Assembly: GCA_016806645.1 (NCBI GenBank)
Contig: JACSYO010002159.1
Span: 3,257,501-3,321,500 of the forward strand
Reading direction: 5' to 3'
Source of the DNA: Ophiodon elongatus
Lineage: Eukaryota; Chordata; Actinopteri; Perciformes; Hexagrammidae
Length of the DNA: 64,000 nt
Part shown: positions 12,236 to 23,689 of the stretch, one piece after another
How the letters are laid out: each line of letters opens with the position of its first letter
Position numbering within the stretch: the first letter of the stretch is position 1
The notes under the pieces: model-generated
What the model was told of the DNA's origin: nothing
Databases searched by the model: none
Seen by the model: only the letters and a program-made list of their open reading frames with translations
Program-made: the position numbers and the translations under genes

Positions 12236-13772
12236 TGGACGACTGGTCAACGTACGGGTGAATAAAACCAAAGTTGCAATAAAACATACTTTTTGTTTAG
12301 AATGTGTTTTAGATTTTTCTTGGCTTGGCATGATGCCCTTTTGTCATCTTGGAAAGAAAGACAGGCCCCTCGATGGTTAACAGTCCCTGTGAGGACGACA
12401 TGTGCGTCCCTGTGGAATAACAATGGCCACACGTTTGTCATCTCTTGACGTTGTGGCCAATCCCTCCGATCGCCCCGTCAGCTAAATGCAGCAATTTCTC
12501 CGCTCAATGGGAGCTTCAGCACTGTTGACCTACTGAAGCTGGAGAATGGCAATCACACTCACACATACAAACACAAAGATACATGCACGTCATGTGCACA
12601 TTGTGTGTGTGTGTGTGTGTAATATGTCCCAGAGTCCCCGAGTGTGGACACTACCAGGCCCTCAAGCATATTGGAAGAAGACATATAACACTTGACAGAA
12701 ATAGGAGTGGTCTCGCTGTTCTCCTGATGGTTCCATTCACGCCTGAGCGTCACCTTTGTAAGCGTCACACTGTGTCCAATATTACTGCTGTTCGGTTGGC
12801 TACAAAGTGTACACATCGACAGTACCGTCTGACCAGCTTCCTGCACAATGCAGTCTGTTACACTCAGAATTCACTGTTCAGCACACATTTCCAGCAGCAA
12901 GCAGGCAAGCTATGGTTTGCAGGCTTGTCAAAACACAGAAGGAAAATATGTTGTCGAAAAGAGCCTTTATTCATTAATATTTACGTGGCGCTTTAAGGAG
13001 TATTTGGGTGCTCTTTCAAGGTGTGTATGTTGGTAAAGAAAGGGTAGAGAGAAAGACGTTTGAACATAGAATACAATCAAATTCGGTGCTGAAACAATCA
13101 ATTAATTTATCATCACAGAAAAATTATCACTAAGCAGGAATTTAAATAATCAATTCATGGTTTCTCAATCAGCTTCTTACTCCGAGAGATCAACGTGGCC
13201 AAACTCACAATTTTCTGCGGTGAGAACAGTTTGGGTTATTTCACACGTGAGGTTTTTAAAATCAAACTCAAACTTTTTGACTATCAACTCTTAATAAACA
13301 GTCCCCAACAAAGGTTTGTATAACCTTGGTCGTTTTGCATCCAGTAATAAATACTTGATGTGAGAGTGAAATCCTTCCTGTGGAGTTTTAGACCTCTAGT
13401 CGTGCTATAGAGAGGTTTTTCAATGAGCGCGTACCTGTTCGGTTTATATTCGCACAAGGACTCACGTGCACGCCGGTGACTCGATACACAGTCCTGCCGA
13501 TGGTGTCACACTATTCCAGTGATCTACAGGTGGCGGTAACAAACAGAGGGATGCTGCAGTGTGCCAACAAAGGCAAGGAAGAAGAATTCAAGACAACGAA
13601 CATGGATGTAATCATAATTGGTAAGTAACACTGAATGTAAGCCAAGTTTTGTTTTGTTTTTTTCCAAGAATACTCCATATGGCACCTTTAAGATTTGAAA
13701 CCACGTCTTCAGGATTATATAAACATGAGGATTTGTTTCTTTTCTGTGATGTATATTCGATAGTTTTTTTTT
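12236..13772. other. non-coding sequence
   Basis: A short GT tract lies near 12601-12620. A stretch near 13521-13600 (ACAGGTGGCGGTAAC with a downstream GAAGAAGAA) resembles a recurring fish repeat. No gene is visible. Confidence 0.5.
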
Positions 13773-14148
13773 CCATCCATCCATCCATCCATCCATTGTC
13801 ATCCGCTTATCTAGGGTCGGGTCGCGGTGGCAGCAGGCCTAGCAGGCCGATCCAGGCTCCCCTCTCACCCGCAACACGTTCCAGCTCGTTCTGGGGGATC
13901 CCGAGGCGTTCCCAGGCCAGCTCGGAGATATAATCCCTCCAGCGTGTCCTGGGTCTTCCCCGGGGTCTCCTACCAGTTGGGCGTGCCTAGAAAACCTCTA
14001 ACGGGAGGCGTCGAGGAGGCATCCTGATCAGATGCCCGAACCACCTCAGCTGACTCCTTTCGGTACGAAGGAGTAGCGCCTCAACTCCAAGTTCCCTCCT
14101 GATGTCCGAGCTCCTTACCCTATCTATCTCTAAGGCTGAGCCCAGACC

Positions 14149-14166
14149 AGCTGAGCCGGCTCAGCT
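14149..14166. repeat. 18-bp perfect palindrome at a Rex3 deletion junction
   Basis: AGCTGAGCC is followed directly by its exact reverse complement. The palindrome sits where the minus-strand Rex3 3' segment jumps from the AGLSLRD-coding region to the LVKRELS-coding region, so it marks an internal deletion joint in copy B. It is probably a by-product of joining similar short sequences. Confidence 0.7.
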
Positions 14167-14190
14167 CCCTCTTCACCAAGACGGTCTAGC

Positions 14191-14694
14191 GTGGGAACAG
14201 TGCCCATGGACTGGCAGACCGGGGTGGTGGTTCCCATTTTCAAAAAGGGGGACCAGAGAGTGTGCTCGAATTATCGGGGTATCACACTACTCAGCCTCCC
14301 GGGGAAAGTGTATGCCAGGGTGCTGGAAAGGAGGCTCCGACCGGTTGTCGAACATCGGATTCAAGAGGAGAAGTGCGGATTCCGTCCCGGTCGTGGAACA
14401 GTGGACCAGCTCTTTACCCTCGCAAGACTACTGGAGGGGCTCTGGGAGTTTGCCCAACCAGTCTACATGTGCTTTGTGGACTTGGCGAAGGCCTTTGACC
14501 GGGTCCCTCTGGGTTTTTTGTTGGGGGTGCTGCGGGAGTATGGGGTGCCGGACCCGTTACAACGGGCCATCTGGCCTCTGTACGACTGGAGCTGTGTTCG
14601 TATTCTCGGCAATAAGTTACTCCCTCTGGGTGGGGACGTAGTGCCTACCGCAAGCGAAGGAGTTCAAGTATCTCGGGGTCTTGTTCACGAGTGA
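14191..14694 (+). pseudogene. Rex3 copy B reverse transcriptase remnant
   Basis: This plus-strand frame of 167 residues includes MDWQTGVVVPIFKKGDQRVC, CGFRPGRGTVDQLFTLARLL and motif A FVDLAKAFDRVPLG. After VRILGNK it jumps directly to a block derived from the sequence upstream of EFKYLGVL. About 300 bases containing the catalytic FADD box are therefore missing. The following fragment GKMEREINRWIGAAAAVKQA is in another frame (14681-14866). It is a non-functional remnant. Confidence 0.85.
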
Positions 14695-14861
14695 GGGTAA
14701 GATGGAGCGGGAGATCAACCGATGGATCGGTGCGGCTGCAGCAGTAAAACAGGCGCTGCACCGGACCGTCTTGGTGAAGAGGGAGCTGAGCTGGAAGACG
14801 AAGCTCTCAATTTACTGGGCAGTCAAGGTCCAGCAGTCTAGCTTTGTTTCGTTTTTTTCAA

Positions 14862-14995
14862 TTTGAAATTGTCACCTTGTGATGGGCATAATTTCTGATT
14901 TTTTTAATACACAAAATTATTCATTCATAGGCCTTACATCATAAAAATAGCCAACACTTTTGACCAATATCAAAAATAATTGTTGGTTGATGCCA
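14862..14995 (+). repeat. fragment of the same MITE-like family
   Basis: Words such as GTCACCTTGTGATGGGCATA are shared with the internal part of the repeat family seen at 15095-15390. It lies directly beside Rex3 copy B, so Rex3 may have landed in or next to an older copy. Confidence 0.4.
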
Positions 14996-15094
14996 AACAA
15001 TTAAATTAGGCGGTATAGTGTTTGTGCTGCTACTTTCCTATTTTAAGTTATGCTGCAAATCAAATGGTGTGAATTCATGCAACTGTGGACAGTA

Positions 15095-15390
15095 GAGATG
15101 AACCTATTAATCAATTAGAAGATTGGCAACTATTTTTGAAAGAAAATGCCAAACATTCCCTTGTTTCTGCTTCTGCAAGGTGAGGATTTGCTGCTTCCCT
15201 CTGATGTATATCAACTTAAACTGTAAAACAAGCAAATTGAAGATGCACCTTGGCCTCTGAGAATTTTATTAATGAGAATTTTTGGATTATTTTAAACCAA
15301 ACGATTAATCAATTAACGGAAATAATAATTGGGAGATGGATCAATTATAAACTAAAATACTCATTAGTTGCAGAACTAGATTACATTATC
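15095..15390. mobile_element. teleost MITE-like repeat, near full length
   Basis: This matches a dispersed spiny-rayed-fish repeat recognised by its order of words: GAAAATGCCAAACATTC, GGTGAGGATTTGCTGCTT, AAACAAGCAAATTGAAGA, ACCAAACGATTAATCAATTA and a final CATTAGTTGCAGAACTA. The ends carry degenerate ATTAATC-type inverted repeats. It is diverged and non-coding. The ends are approximate. An open frame crossing it (15250-15639) is a chance frame. Confidence 0.65.
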
Positions 15391-16515
15391 TGTGGATATT
15401 ATTCAAATCAAACATGTCTGTTTTACCAGCTTAAAGCTGAGCTCATCTTCAGTGTTCTCTCATCATCTATATGTGACAAAGTGTCTGGTTACGTGAATAC
15501 TGAAACAAAAGTAATATTTGAGGTATATAGGAGGAACACAAACGTGTCAGAAGAAGTAAGACTTGAATATAATTTCCCTCCGACAGACAGGTGCCTCCTA
15601 GGGATAAGGAAGAAGAGCAAAAAGAGAGAGACAAGGTGACAGTGAGAGTGCTTTTGAGAGGGAGGTGGTGACAGCGAGAAAAGTGAGAACAGCAAAGAGT
15701 TGTGGCATGAGACGCCCCACCAACAACAATTTGGTGTCAACCTAGAGGCCGTGATCTTTCCTAATGCAATATGTTCGGAAGCAGCCAGCCGTGAGAAGAC
15801 AGACCACACTCCATGGAACGAGATTAAAAATCCAATTCAATACTGCTGGCAAACAGTGAGGCGCCGAGGTAAAGACCACGCGTGAGAGAGGAAGGCCGAG
15901 CAGCAGAAACAGTGGATAAAGTGTTTCATTTATCATCAAGTGAGGGGAAAAAGCCCATTCATCTATAATCCATTAATCTAGGACACTTGTGAGAGCCTCA
16001 TTCGCGTCGCTCCCTCACTGTCTTATGACAAACGGAGTTAATCACCGAGGGCAGGGAGGAGAAGCGCAGGCAGCTCAGCCTACACTGTAAAAAGTACGGT
16101 CCTGCTCTCCACTCGGACACTCAGGAGAGCGGTGTGCTCTGCAAAGTGCCCCATCACAAGTTCCAAGAGCGCATGGTGACACCACCAAAAGCCATTTTGT
16201 TTTGTCGAGAAGCAGTCCAAAACACGAACGTGTTCAATTAGCAGTGGTATAAAACAGCAAAAAGCGGTAAATCCTCACATTTTATTACCTGACGTCACAT
16301 TTGAGCTGGGATTTCTTTTCGACAAGTTCATTCACAGCTGCAGCACGTTAAACAAAACCCCAAAAGACACATTTCCCACGCGTAAAAACTCTTCTGAAAG
16401 TGGCACGTAGGTCTAATAAAGAAATAAATCTCCAAATAAATAAATGGGATATACTATATTGATCTACATGGGGAAATTTCCTCCATAGGGACATCATAGT
16501 GTTTCAGTGTCTTAT

Positions 16516-17287
16516 TAAAGGAATAATTCACCCACAACATGATCACTTGTACATCCATTACTCAGCCTGTGTTACCTTTAATTCATGAAGAAAATATAAT
16601 TTTTCTTACATGCCTCCAAGGTGGGGCTGGGCAATATGGAGAAAGTCAAATATCACAATATGTTTGACCAAATACCTCAATATTCATATTGTCGCGATAT
16701 TGCAGGGTTGACTATTGGTGCTTTCACAAAAGATTTACACAAATAGATTTTTACAAATAGATTTTTACAAATAATCATCATATTGATATAGTGACTAAGT
16801 GGGTAAAGGTAAATAATACTAGCTTTAACAGTCTGGTAAGTTTAGAAATTACATCACTTTACTGTGATGCAGCTTTAACACCAGGAAAAGACTTAAAAAA
16901 CATATAACGATATCCAAAATCTAAGACAACATCAAGTCTTACGATATTAATATATATTGATATATTGCCCAGCCCTATTCCATGGGGAACGACAAAAGGT
17001 CACATTCAACAACATCAAAACAACCATTTACAAACTCTCACCCAGCTCTTACAGAATAATCAAAGTATCATATATCCTCATATATCCAGCCGTATGCTCA
17101 ATACTTCCCAAACAAATGCATCTTCCCTAAACTATTACTATTTAACACTCTTCGCACAGTCATGAATCACATGGACAAGCAGCACGCCTGCACAAAGCAT
17201 GAGGCTGTTTATGCAAAAGTGTCTTAAATATTAAGCAAAGAAGCAAGTGCATACAAACATTCTATTTGTAGGTGAATTATTCATTTA
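16516..17287. mobile_element. MITE-like element interrupted by a second MITE
   Basis: The outer ends are terminal inverted repeats: 16516-16532 and 17271-17287 match at 16 of 17 positions (core AATAATTCACC). Without the inserted element the outer element is about 416 bases. It has no coding capacity, and it resembles the abundant fish repeats that begin with a similar TTCACCC end. Its target-site duplication is not clear. It is host to the inner element at 16623-16978. Confidence 0.65.
16623..16978. mobile_element. hAT-like MITE nested in the outer element
   Basis: This 356-bp element has perfect 14-bp terminal inverted repeats, GGGCTGGGCAATAT at 16624-16637 and its complement at 16962-16975. 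The interior is AT-rich with many ATATCG-type words. It matches a very common teleost repeat that I recognise. The flanking 8-mers TCCAAGGT (16615-16622) and TCCATGGG (16979-16986) agree at 6 of 8 positions, consistent with an old 8-bp target-site duplication of hAT type. It has no open frame. Confidence 0.8.
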
Positions 17288-20200
17288 AAAGCATCTTTGG
17301 TTACTTTACTTGTCTCCAAAAAACATGACTCAACTCTCCAGAGTTATCAACCCTACAGTATTATACTCTAGGACAACGTGGATTTGTATATATTTTTAAA
17401 CTAGTTCAAAATTGCCATCACTTTTATCAGTGCGGGCCCCTCCGTGTAATAGAAAACAATGAAGAGATTCAGGGAGAAGGTAATCGGCTGCTGGGTGATG
17501 AGCCAGGGGATCCCGGGGCTCCTTGGCCAGCTATGATAAGGCCACACTCATCCCACTGCTGGGGTTCAGGCTCATACGTTGGCCGCTATCTGAAAATACA
17601 TTTGCCTCCACACTGAGGGACATTGCCAAACTCCGAAATTATCATTTTCACAGAGACATTGCTTCCAGTGGAAAATTGCACTCGCACATATCCTTTAGCG
17701 CACAGAGAGAGAGAGGACAGAAAGACAAAGAGAGGAGGGAGGAAACAAAGAGAAATAGAGACAGAGAGCTCATCTCTCAAAACAAAAGTCTGACAACATC
17801 CATTCACTATGAAGACATACCTCTGAAGTACACTTAAAATAAACGTGTTTCTGATCACGGTGCTGTTGAGCTTGTGCTGGCATTGAATGCCTTGAGTAGT
17901 GGTGAGGGATTTGGTCCACGTGTATGACCTTGTCATTTGATATGTTCTCCCACTGGCCGCTACTGGGCGAGTCTCTTTTCCTTCCCCAGTTCTTTGAAAA
18001 AGAGGTTTAATAAAAGCAACATGATGAAAACGGCGCACCAGTCTAAGTGGCCAAATTGGCCATCTACAGTGCGGCCTCTTACGTCAAACGAAATTAAAAC
18101 TACCACAAAATATTTAAAAGGAAATGCTGTTCCAACACCAAAGGTGACATTTCAAATGCATTGTTATAAGTGCATAATAAGGGGGAAAAACAGCACATTC
18201 CTTACATTTGACATGAAACCAGCATATGTTTGGCATCTTTGCTTGTTAAATGATTAAGACAACTGCAAAACTGCAATTCATTGTGATGCGCTAAAGAAAA
18301 GAAGAAAAAAAAAAGCCAAAGTATCTAAACACAAAAACTCTATTAAAAAGTGGCAGATTGAACTTCTCCCCCTACTGTGCCATGAACAAGCACAGACACA
18401 TTAATGTCCTGATGCTCTGGAAAGCAACAGCAGATTAGCTCAGAAACACCTGCTTATTATGAACAGGCTAATAACACTGTGGAAGAATTCAATTTAAGGA
18501 AATCTATGGCATGTTTTAATATTTTTTTCCAACGACTAGACAAGAAAATCTCTTCAGACTGACAGCAAACTACCAACCTGATCTACCCCTCTCTAAGAGG
18601 ATTACTCCAGGAGCATATTTCCTCCTCCCTCTCTCCTACCTTCCTTTATGCCTCCATGTCTCCCTCTTGCTTCCTCAGACTCCTCACCTCTTTCTCACAC
18701 ACACACCTCTCTTATCACCCTCTCTCCCAGACAACCTCTCTCCCCTTCTACACTCTCCCTCTCCTTTTTTCTCACTCCGACACACTTTCCTTCTTGTCAG
18801 CATGTTTCCTGTCAGCTCCTGAAGTCGGAGGCAGACAAAAGGAACGGGAGCAATGACCCGGGATGAATCACCCCCCGTTTACTCAACAGAAAAGAAACGG
18901 GAACACCAGCGTCTACATGCCGACTGCCTTTCTATGATGTGCTGGGTTTGATAGGATCCACTGCGGGTTTGTGATGCCGAAAATCCTGGAAGTTCATAAT
19001 CGTCCTTCACTGCTCATGTTAGTCGATAAGGAGAAATGTACGATCTGCACCAAGATACGTCAGCCGCTCACAAAACACATTACACACAGACATACTGCTT
19101 TAATTCACCAAGTGCTTCCATTTTGCCATTTTTCAAATCACTGTTTACCGTCAGTGAAGCCAATGACTTCCTGCACTGATGTTTCACATTAAAAGCCGTC
19201 TGGTACACAAAGGCATATTATTTGAAACAACTTCCTATGATTTTTCCTTTTTTTCTTTTTGTACATATAAATTCCTCCATTCCACACAATTCCTCAGCAG
19301 AAACCGTCGAAACTTTCATTTTTTTCAGGGTTATTACACCACGTGCAGGATGAGTCACCGTTACTGCTTCGTACTGTTGTTGACTCACGCAGGCATTTAC
19401 ACTACACATTGTCAATCCAAAACCCAATTAAAGGCTCAGGCCTCATTAGCATGCCTGTGCTGGCGTCCTGTTTATTCCTGCCTGTCCAGTCGGCAGCCCT
19501 CTGGAGAACGTCAAAGCTGTCAAACTGCTGCTCATACTGGTGGATCCTGATCCCCGTCCTGACAGGATCCTGCACAACCCCCAGTCCCCTCTGTGCACGG
19601 TGGTGTCCCCCAGCAGCCACACAGATATTCACATACTGACACGAAACTCAACTAAAAACACACAAACATATGCTGCTGACACACGCTGCCATGCCCCCCC
19701 CCCCCCAACCCCCACCCCCCACCCTTATCTGTGGTTGAACATATGATGGATGGCTCTGTGAGGGACCGTTTCACCTCTGACCGCGCCATTTCTTCCTCCT
19801 CTCCCCGTTGCCAGGATACAGTGTTCACTTTCAGATGAGATATTGGGTTAAAAATAACACCAATAGGGGACCGAGGACATAAATAACTATATATCTTGCT
19901 CAATGGAGATTTCTGTCAAATTCAATGAGTTGGAGTTGCAGAGAATTGTATTCGTTTGCTTGGGCAGTTGGCATATATAGATTAACTGATACATAATCAG
20001 AAAATCGATACAGGAGTCAGCGCTTCGGCTAACCATACATACAAACCAAATTCAGAAAGGAATTTGTCAAAAAAAAAAAAAAAAAAATCTATATGGCTGT
20101 CAAGAAATGAGTCCCTGGGCTCCTGCGGCCTCGTGTTCACACACACTCTGTAAAAACCTGCCACTGTACAATAAAACATACTGTCATCGCCATCAACTTC

Positions 20201-20780
20201 GCGACTGGTTTAACAAGGCAGGATGCTATTGGTATAGAACACAACAAAGTACTGATATTAACATGCAGGATTATGTCAGTACTAAGACCTACCCAGGCTC
20301 GCAGCAACACCAGCGTGAGCAAATAACACAACTTCCAAAGCCCATTTGCTGCTCGCGCTACAGATTCCTAGTCAAAAGGAAATACCTGCAGCAATAAGCT
20401 GTTCTTTATCATGGAAAGGCAGCAATAGAGTTTAGTTGAAAATGCTGGATTTAGACAGATTATAGTGACCATAGAGCGACATAATGCCCAGCTGGCAAGA
20501 TTTCAGTGAAAAATGTATCCATTTTAGGGCCTGCCAAAAAAAAAACCTGCCCTGTGTATCACTGCCCATTGTTCACCATTGTTTGTGAAATTTGGTTCTT
20601 AATGCGAGAAATAAAAATAAATAAAAACACATCATATCTGGGGGGTTTTCTTTACCCTTTGCCAGACAAAAACTCTTCCTTTAGTTTGAGTAAAAATCAA
20701 GTGTATTAGTATAATTTTTTCATTTGGATCATAAATCATGTATCTACAGTAAATACCAATTTAATTGTCTAAGATATCAG

Positions 20781-20785
<5 letters not shown>
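17288..20785. other. non-coding sequence
   Basis: Pyrimidine-rich stretches lie at 18600-18790, a poly-C run near 19695-19706 and an A run near 20069-20087. The frame at 18038-17586 is not similar to any protein I know. Confidence 0.55.

Positions 20786-20842
<57 letters not shown>
20786..20842 (+). repeat. (GT)n microsatellite
   Basis: A pure GT tract of about 28 units between ACTA and GGTGACTT. Confidence 0.95.
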
Positions 20843-20843
<1 letters not shown>

Positions 20844-22910
20844 TGACTTCTCATAATGGCCATGTGAGGAGTTAGTTCAAAACAGTGCATTTTAAAATGA
20901 ATTAATCATGTCATGCATTACTATTGATTATTACAAAACAGGCAGTCGTGTGCGTTTCATGAAATCATTTTTCTTTTCCCAAGCTTTTCTTTTGACATGA
21001 ACCACAACCCCTCGGTGCAGTGTGTGAGCGCTCTCCTTGAAGAGGCAGAAGTCCCCTTCAGGCATATCGAGAATGCTGTTTATCTCAGTTGGTTTGCCAT
21101 TGTTCTACCACTGGCTGCTTGAACACACACACAGATAATCACAAATGTAGGGGGGCAGAGTCGTCAAAGTTATGCAGTACAATGGATTTCTTTTTGTTAG
21201 TCAGCAAAATTAACCTCAGGGAATCTAACAGCGAAATGAAAATGTCCTCTGCTTATAAGAGGAGCGTGACACCCAGGGGAGATGGAAATAAAAACCCCTA
21301 GCTTTCCCATCCTGTAATGGGTGTGAGTTCAAAGAGAATGGTGAGCTGGGTAAACATACCACCGTTCAGTGGTGGTCGATAAAAAGCTGACCTCCGGCTG
21401 GTTGTTTAAAATAATGATTCCAGGGAAACGGTCAAGCCTTTCCGTTTGGGGCCGACGTCCTTCTGCAATGTGAAGCAGGTTTACTTGGTTTACTCTGCAG
21501 CACAGCCCCGTTTGTTGGGGACACCGGTTGTTTTTACTCATAAGCCACGGCCACACACACCAAACACAGGGAGCCTTCAGGAGCCTCACTACGAGTCATA
21601 ACTTCATTTCACATGATAATGAAGATTGTCAATAAACACATTAGAAAGCAGTATGTATACAAAGGCACTGTAATCACAGCCACAGTTGCCTTTTTTATTT
21701 CACGGTCTCTTTTTTTTTTTTATTCATATCCATTTTTAAATCAAATATTTGATTTTCTTATATATGTTTATTTCTATTTACCTTTTTCGATTTCATGTTT
21801 ATTCGATAAGAAAAAGTAACTAGAGTAGAGCCACAGTTCGCCTCGAGGGCTAATTTTCATTTGTTTCTCCGTGGTCAGGACTTTAATGAGCACCCTGAAA
21901 ATAGAATAAAACTACACATCTTATCAAATTAACATGCAACACCGCGCATTTTCACTAGATGTACAGTACAAGCATCGATAATCATTCTTTACTGTATTTT
22001 AGTTTACGTGTCATTGTAAAGGACTAAAATGCAAATTGTGGCACAGGTGTTTAAATTACATGTTCATAAATAAATATGTTCTGCCATGAGTTACTGTAAT
22101 CAGTAGCTGCCTGGACCAAAGCAGTGACGTCGTAGTGGTTTACCGATGACAACCACCAACATCCCCTCACAGCCTTTACAAATAACAGAGCAGTTCTTGG
22201 AGCTTCTTTCTCAGCTTTTAAACTGGTCAAAACTTCCAATTTACAATCCGAGAATGGACATGAAATAGTCCGAGCTGTGGCCTTTTGCACTGCGCCCCGT
22301 AGAGTCTATAAATAAACACCGGTGAATGGAGGACCGTACATTTGTGTTCATTGATGGCGACACTTTCTGCCAGGAGTTTGAATAATTTAATACCCCCCCC
22401 CACCCTTCCTGTCCAGGATTGTATGTGAGATGGGGTGCTTGCGAGGGAGAGAGAGAAAGAGAGAGAGAGATATAAAGTGAGTAACCAGAGAGAGAGGCGA
22501 GAGAGAAATCATTTGAGAGAGTCAGCGAGTGATAGTGAAACAGTGCGAGACAAAGCGGAACAGCGATGAAGAGAGCCCACGGTTGTTGTGCTCTGCTGTC
22601 TGTATCCTCCATTGTTGAGAACAATAGGAGAGCACTGCAGCAGGGAGCAGGAATTGGCCAGAGAGGGTGGACTCGTGACGTAGATGCCCGCCAATTCCTA
22701 ACTATCATTGTTCCCGATATCTACGAGGGACATCGTACTACCCAGTACAGTAGCATGGTATTGGCCTGCTCTGTAATATGCCGCCTCTAAAATTGTGCCA
22801 GGATGTGCATTAAGCTACTTGCACATTAGTGCTTCCTGTGAAGGTTAAAATCAAATACTTGTTATCGAGGGAGAGATAAAGAAAAGAAAGAAGCACGAGA
22901 GAGAGAGAGA
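20843..22910. other. non-coding sequence
   Basis: T-rich stretch near 21708-21721, poly-C near 22391-22400 and GA-rich sequence from 22440. No gene is recognised. Confidence 0.55.
22440..22472 (+). repeat. (GA)n-rich tract
   Basis: Imperfect GA repeats that continue as GAGAGAG patches to about 22530. The reverse strand gives Leu/Ser-rich chance frames. Confidence 0.8.
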
Positions 22911-23045
22911 GCTAGCGGCTATGCAAGACTTCTCTCTGGTCTCTTGTAGAGGATGAGTGAGTGACCTTTGACACCAAGACACTGAAGACTGCAGGCAAAT
23001 CAGGCACTTTAGGGTCTGACTTCCTCAAGATAGTACGACTGTGCT
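22911..23045 (+). repeat. 135-bp duplicated segment, copy 1
   Basis: This runs from GCTAGCGGCT to ACTGTGCT and matches 42452-42586 at 131 of 135 positions. It is preceded by a short (GA)n run and followed by (GAGT)n and (GA)n. The similarity drops sharply at both ends. It has no coding potential. Confidence 0.9.
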
Positions 23046-23101
23046 GAGTGAGTGAGTGAGTGAGTGAGTGAGTGAGTGAGTGAGTGAGAGAGAGAGAGAG
23101 A
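23046..23101 (+). repeat. (GAGT)n then (GA)n microsatellite
   Basis: About ten GAGT units to 23088 pass into GA units and a short A run. It directly follows duplicated segment copy 1. Confidence 0.9.
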
Positions 23102-23646
23102 AAAAAAAGTCGGACAGTCAAGCAGGGATTTGAAGAACTGTGGGAAATATTGTGAGAATGTCTATAAGTAGGTTACACATTTTCTGGTTTCGGTCTTCAT
23201 CAGTGAGTGTTGACCAAATCTCAAAATTTTCAAATGTTCTGTACGTTATTTGCAGTAGCTGTAGAGCATAAAGTTATAATTCTAAAGATTGTCATGAAAT
23301 CTGAATAGCCAATGCTACTTCCAGAACATGGCAAAACCATAATCCCCAGTCTGTCCACCACGCTCTGCTACTGCCAATCAGCTTGCGACTCTACAAATCT
23401 TCCCTTCGCAGACCGAAAACTCATCTGTTCAAACGGCACCTTAGCCCATGAAAAAAAATGTATAAAAGAATAAATTCAAAAAAATAATATGGATATATGT
23501 CTCCTATTGTCTCTTAATGTAGCACTTGAATTAGAGCAGCATATTTGATGAAGTTGACGTAATTGCATTATTTTTGCACTTTTTGGGTTGTCCCGACATA
23601 GTTGAGCAAGCCCACAATCCATAGATACAAAAAAAGTATTAGATAT

Positions 23647-23689
<43 letters not shown>

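Larger units (their letters stand above)
13773..14826. mobile_element. Rex3 copy B with inverted 5' segment
   Basis: A second Rex3 insertion, made of two parts in opposite orientation. The left part (13773-14186) is the 3' end on the minus strand. It ends in a (CCAT)n tail of about six units at 13773-13796, as expected for the GATG-type tails of Rex3. The right part (14187-14826) is on the plus strand and carries upstream polymerase sequence. It starts at an exact match to the conserved Rex3 block TGGCAGACCGGGGTGGTGGT near 14211-14230. The two parts share a perfect 27-bp inverted repeat, 14160-14186 with 14764-14790. Each part also has an internal deletion. The structure fits a 5' inversion made during insertion (twin priming), although two separate insertions cannot be excluded. 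Confidence 0.85.

Noticed and set aside
23046..23090. Regular repeats that could suggest a CRISPR-like array
   Set aside because: It is a GAGT microsatellite in a vertebrate genome, with no spacers.
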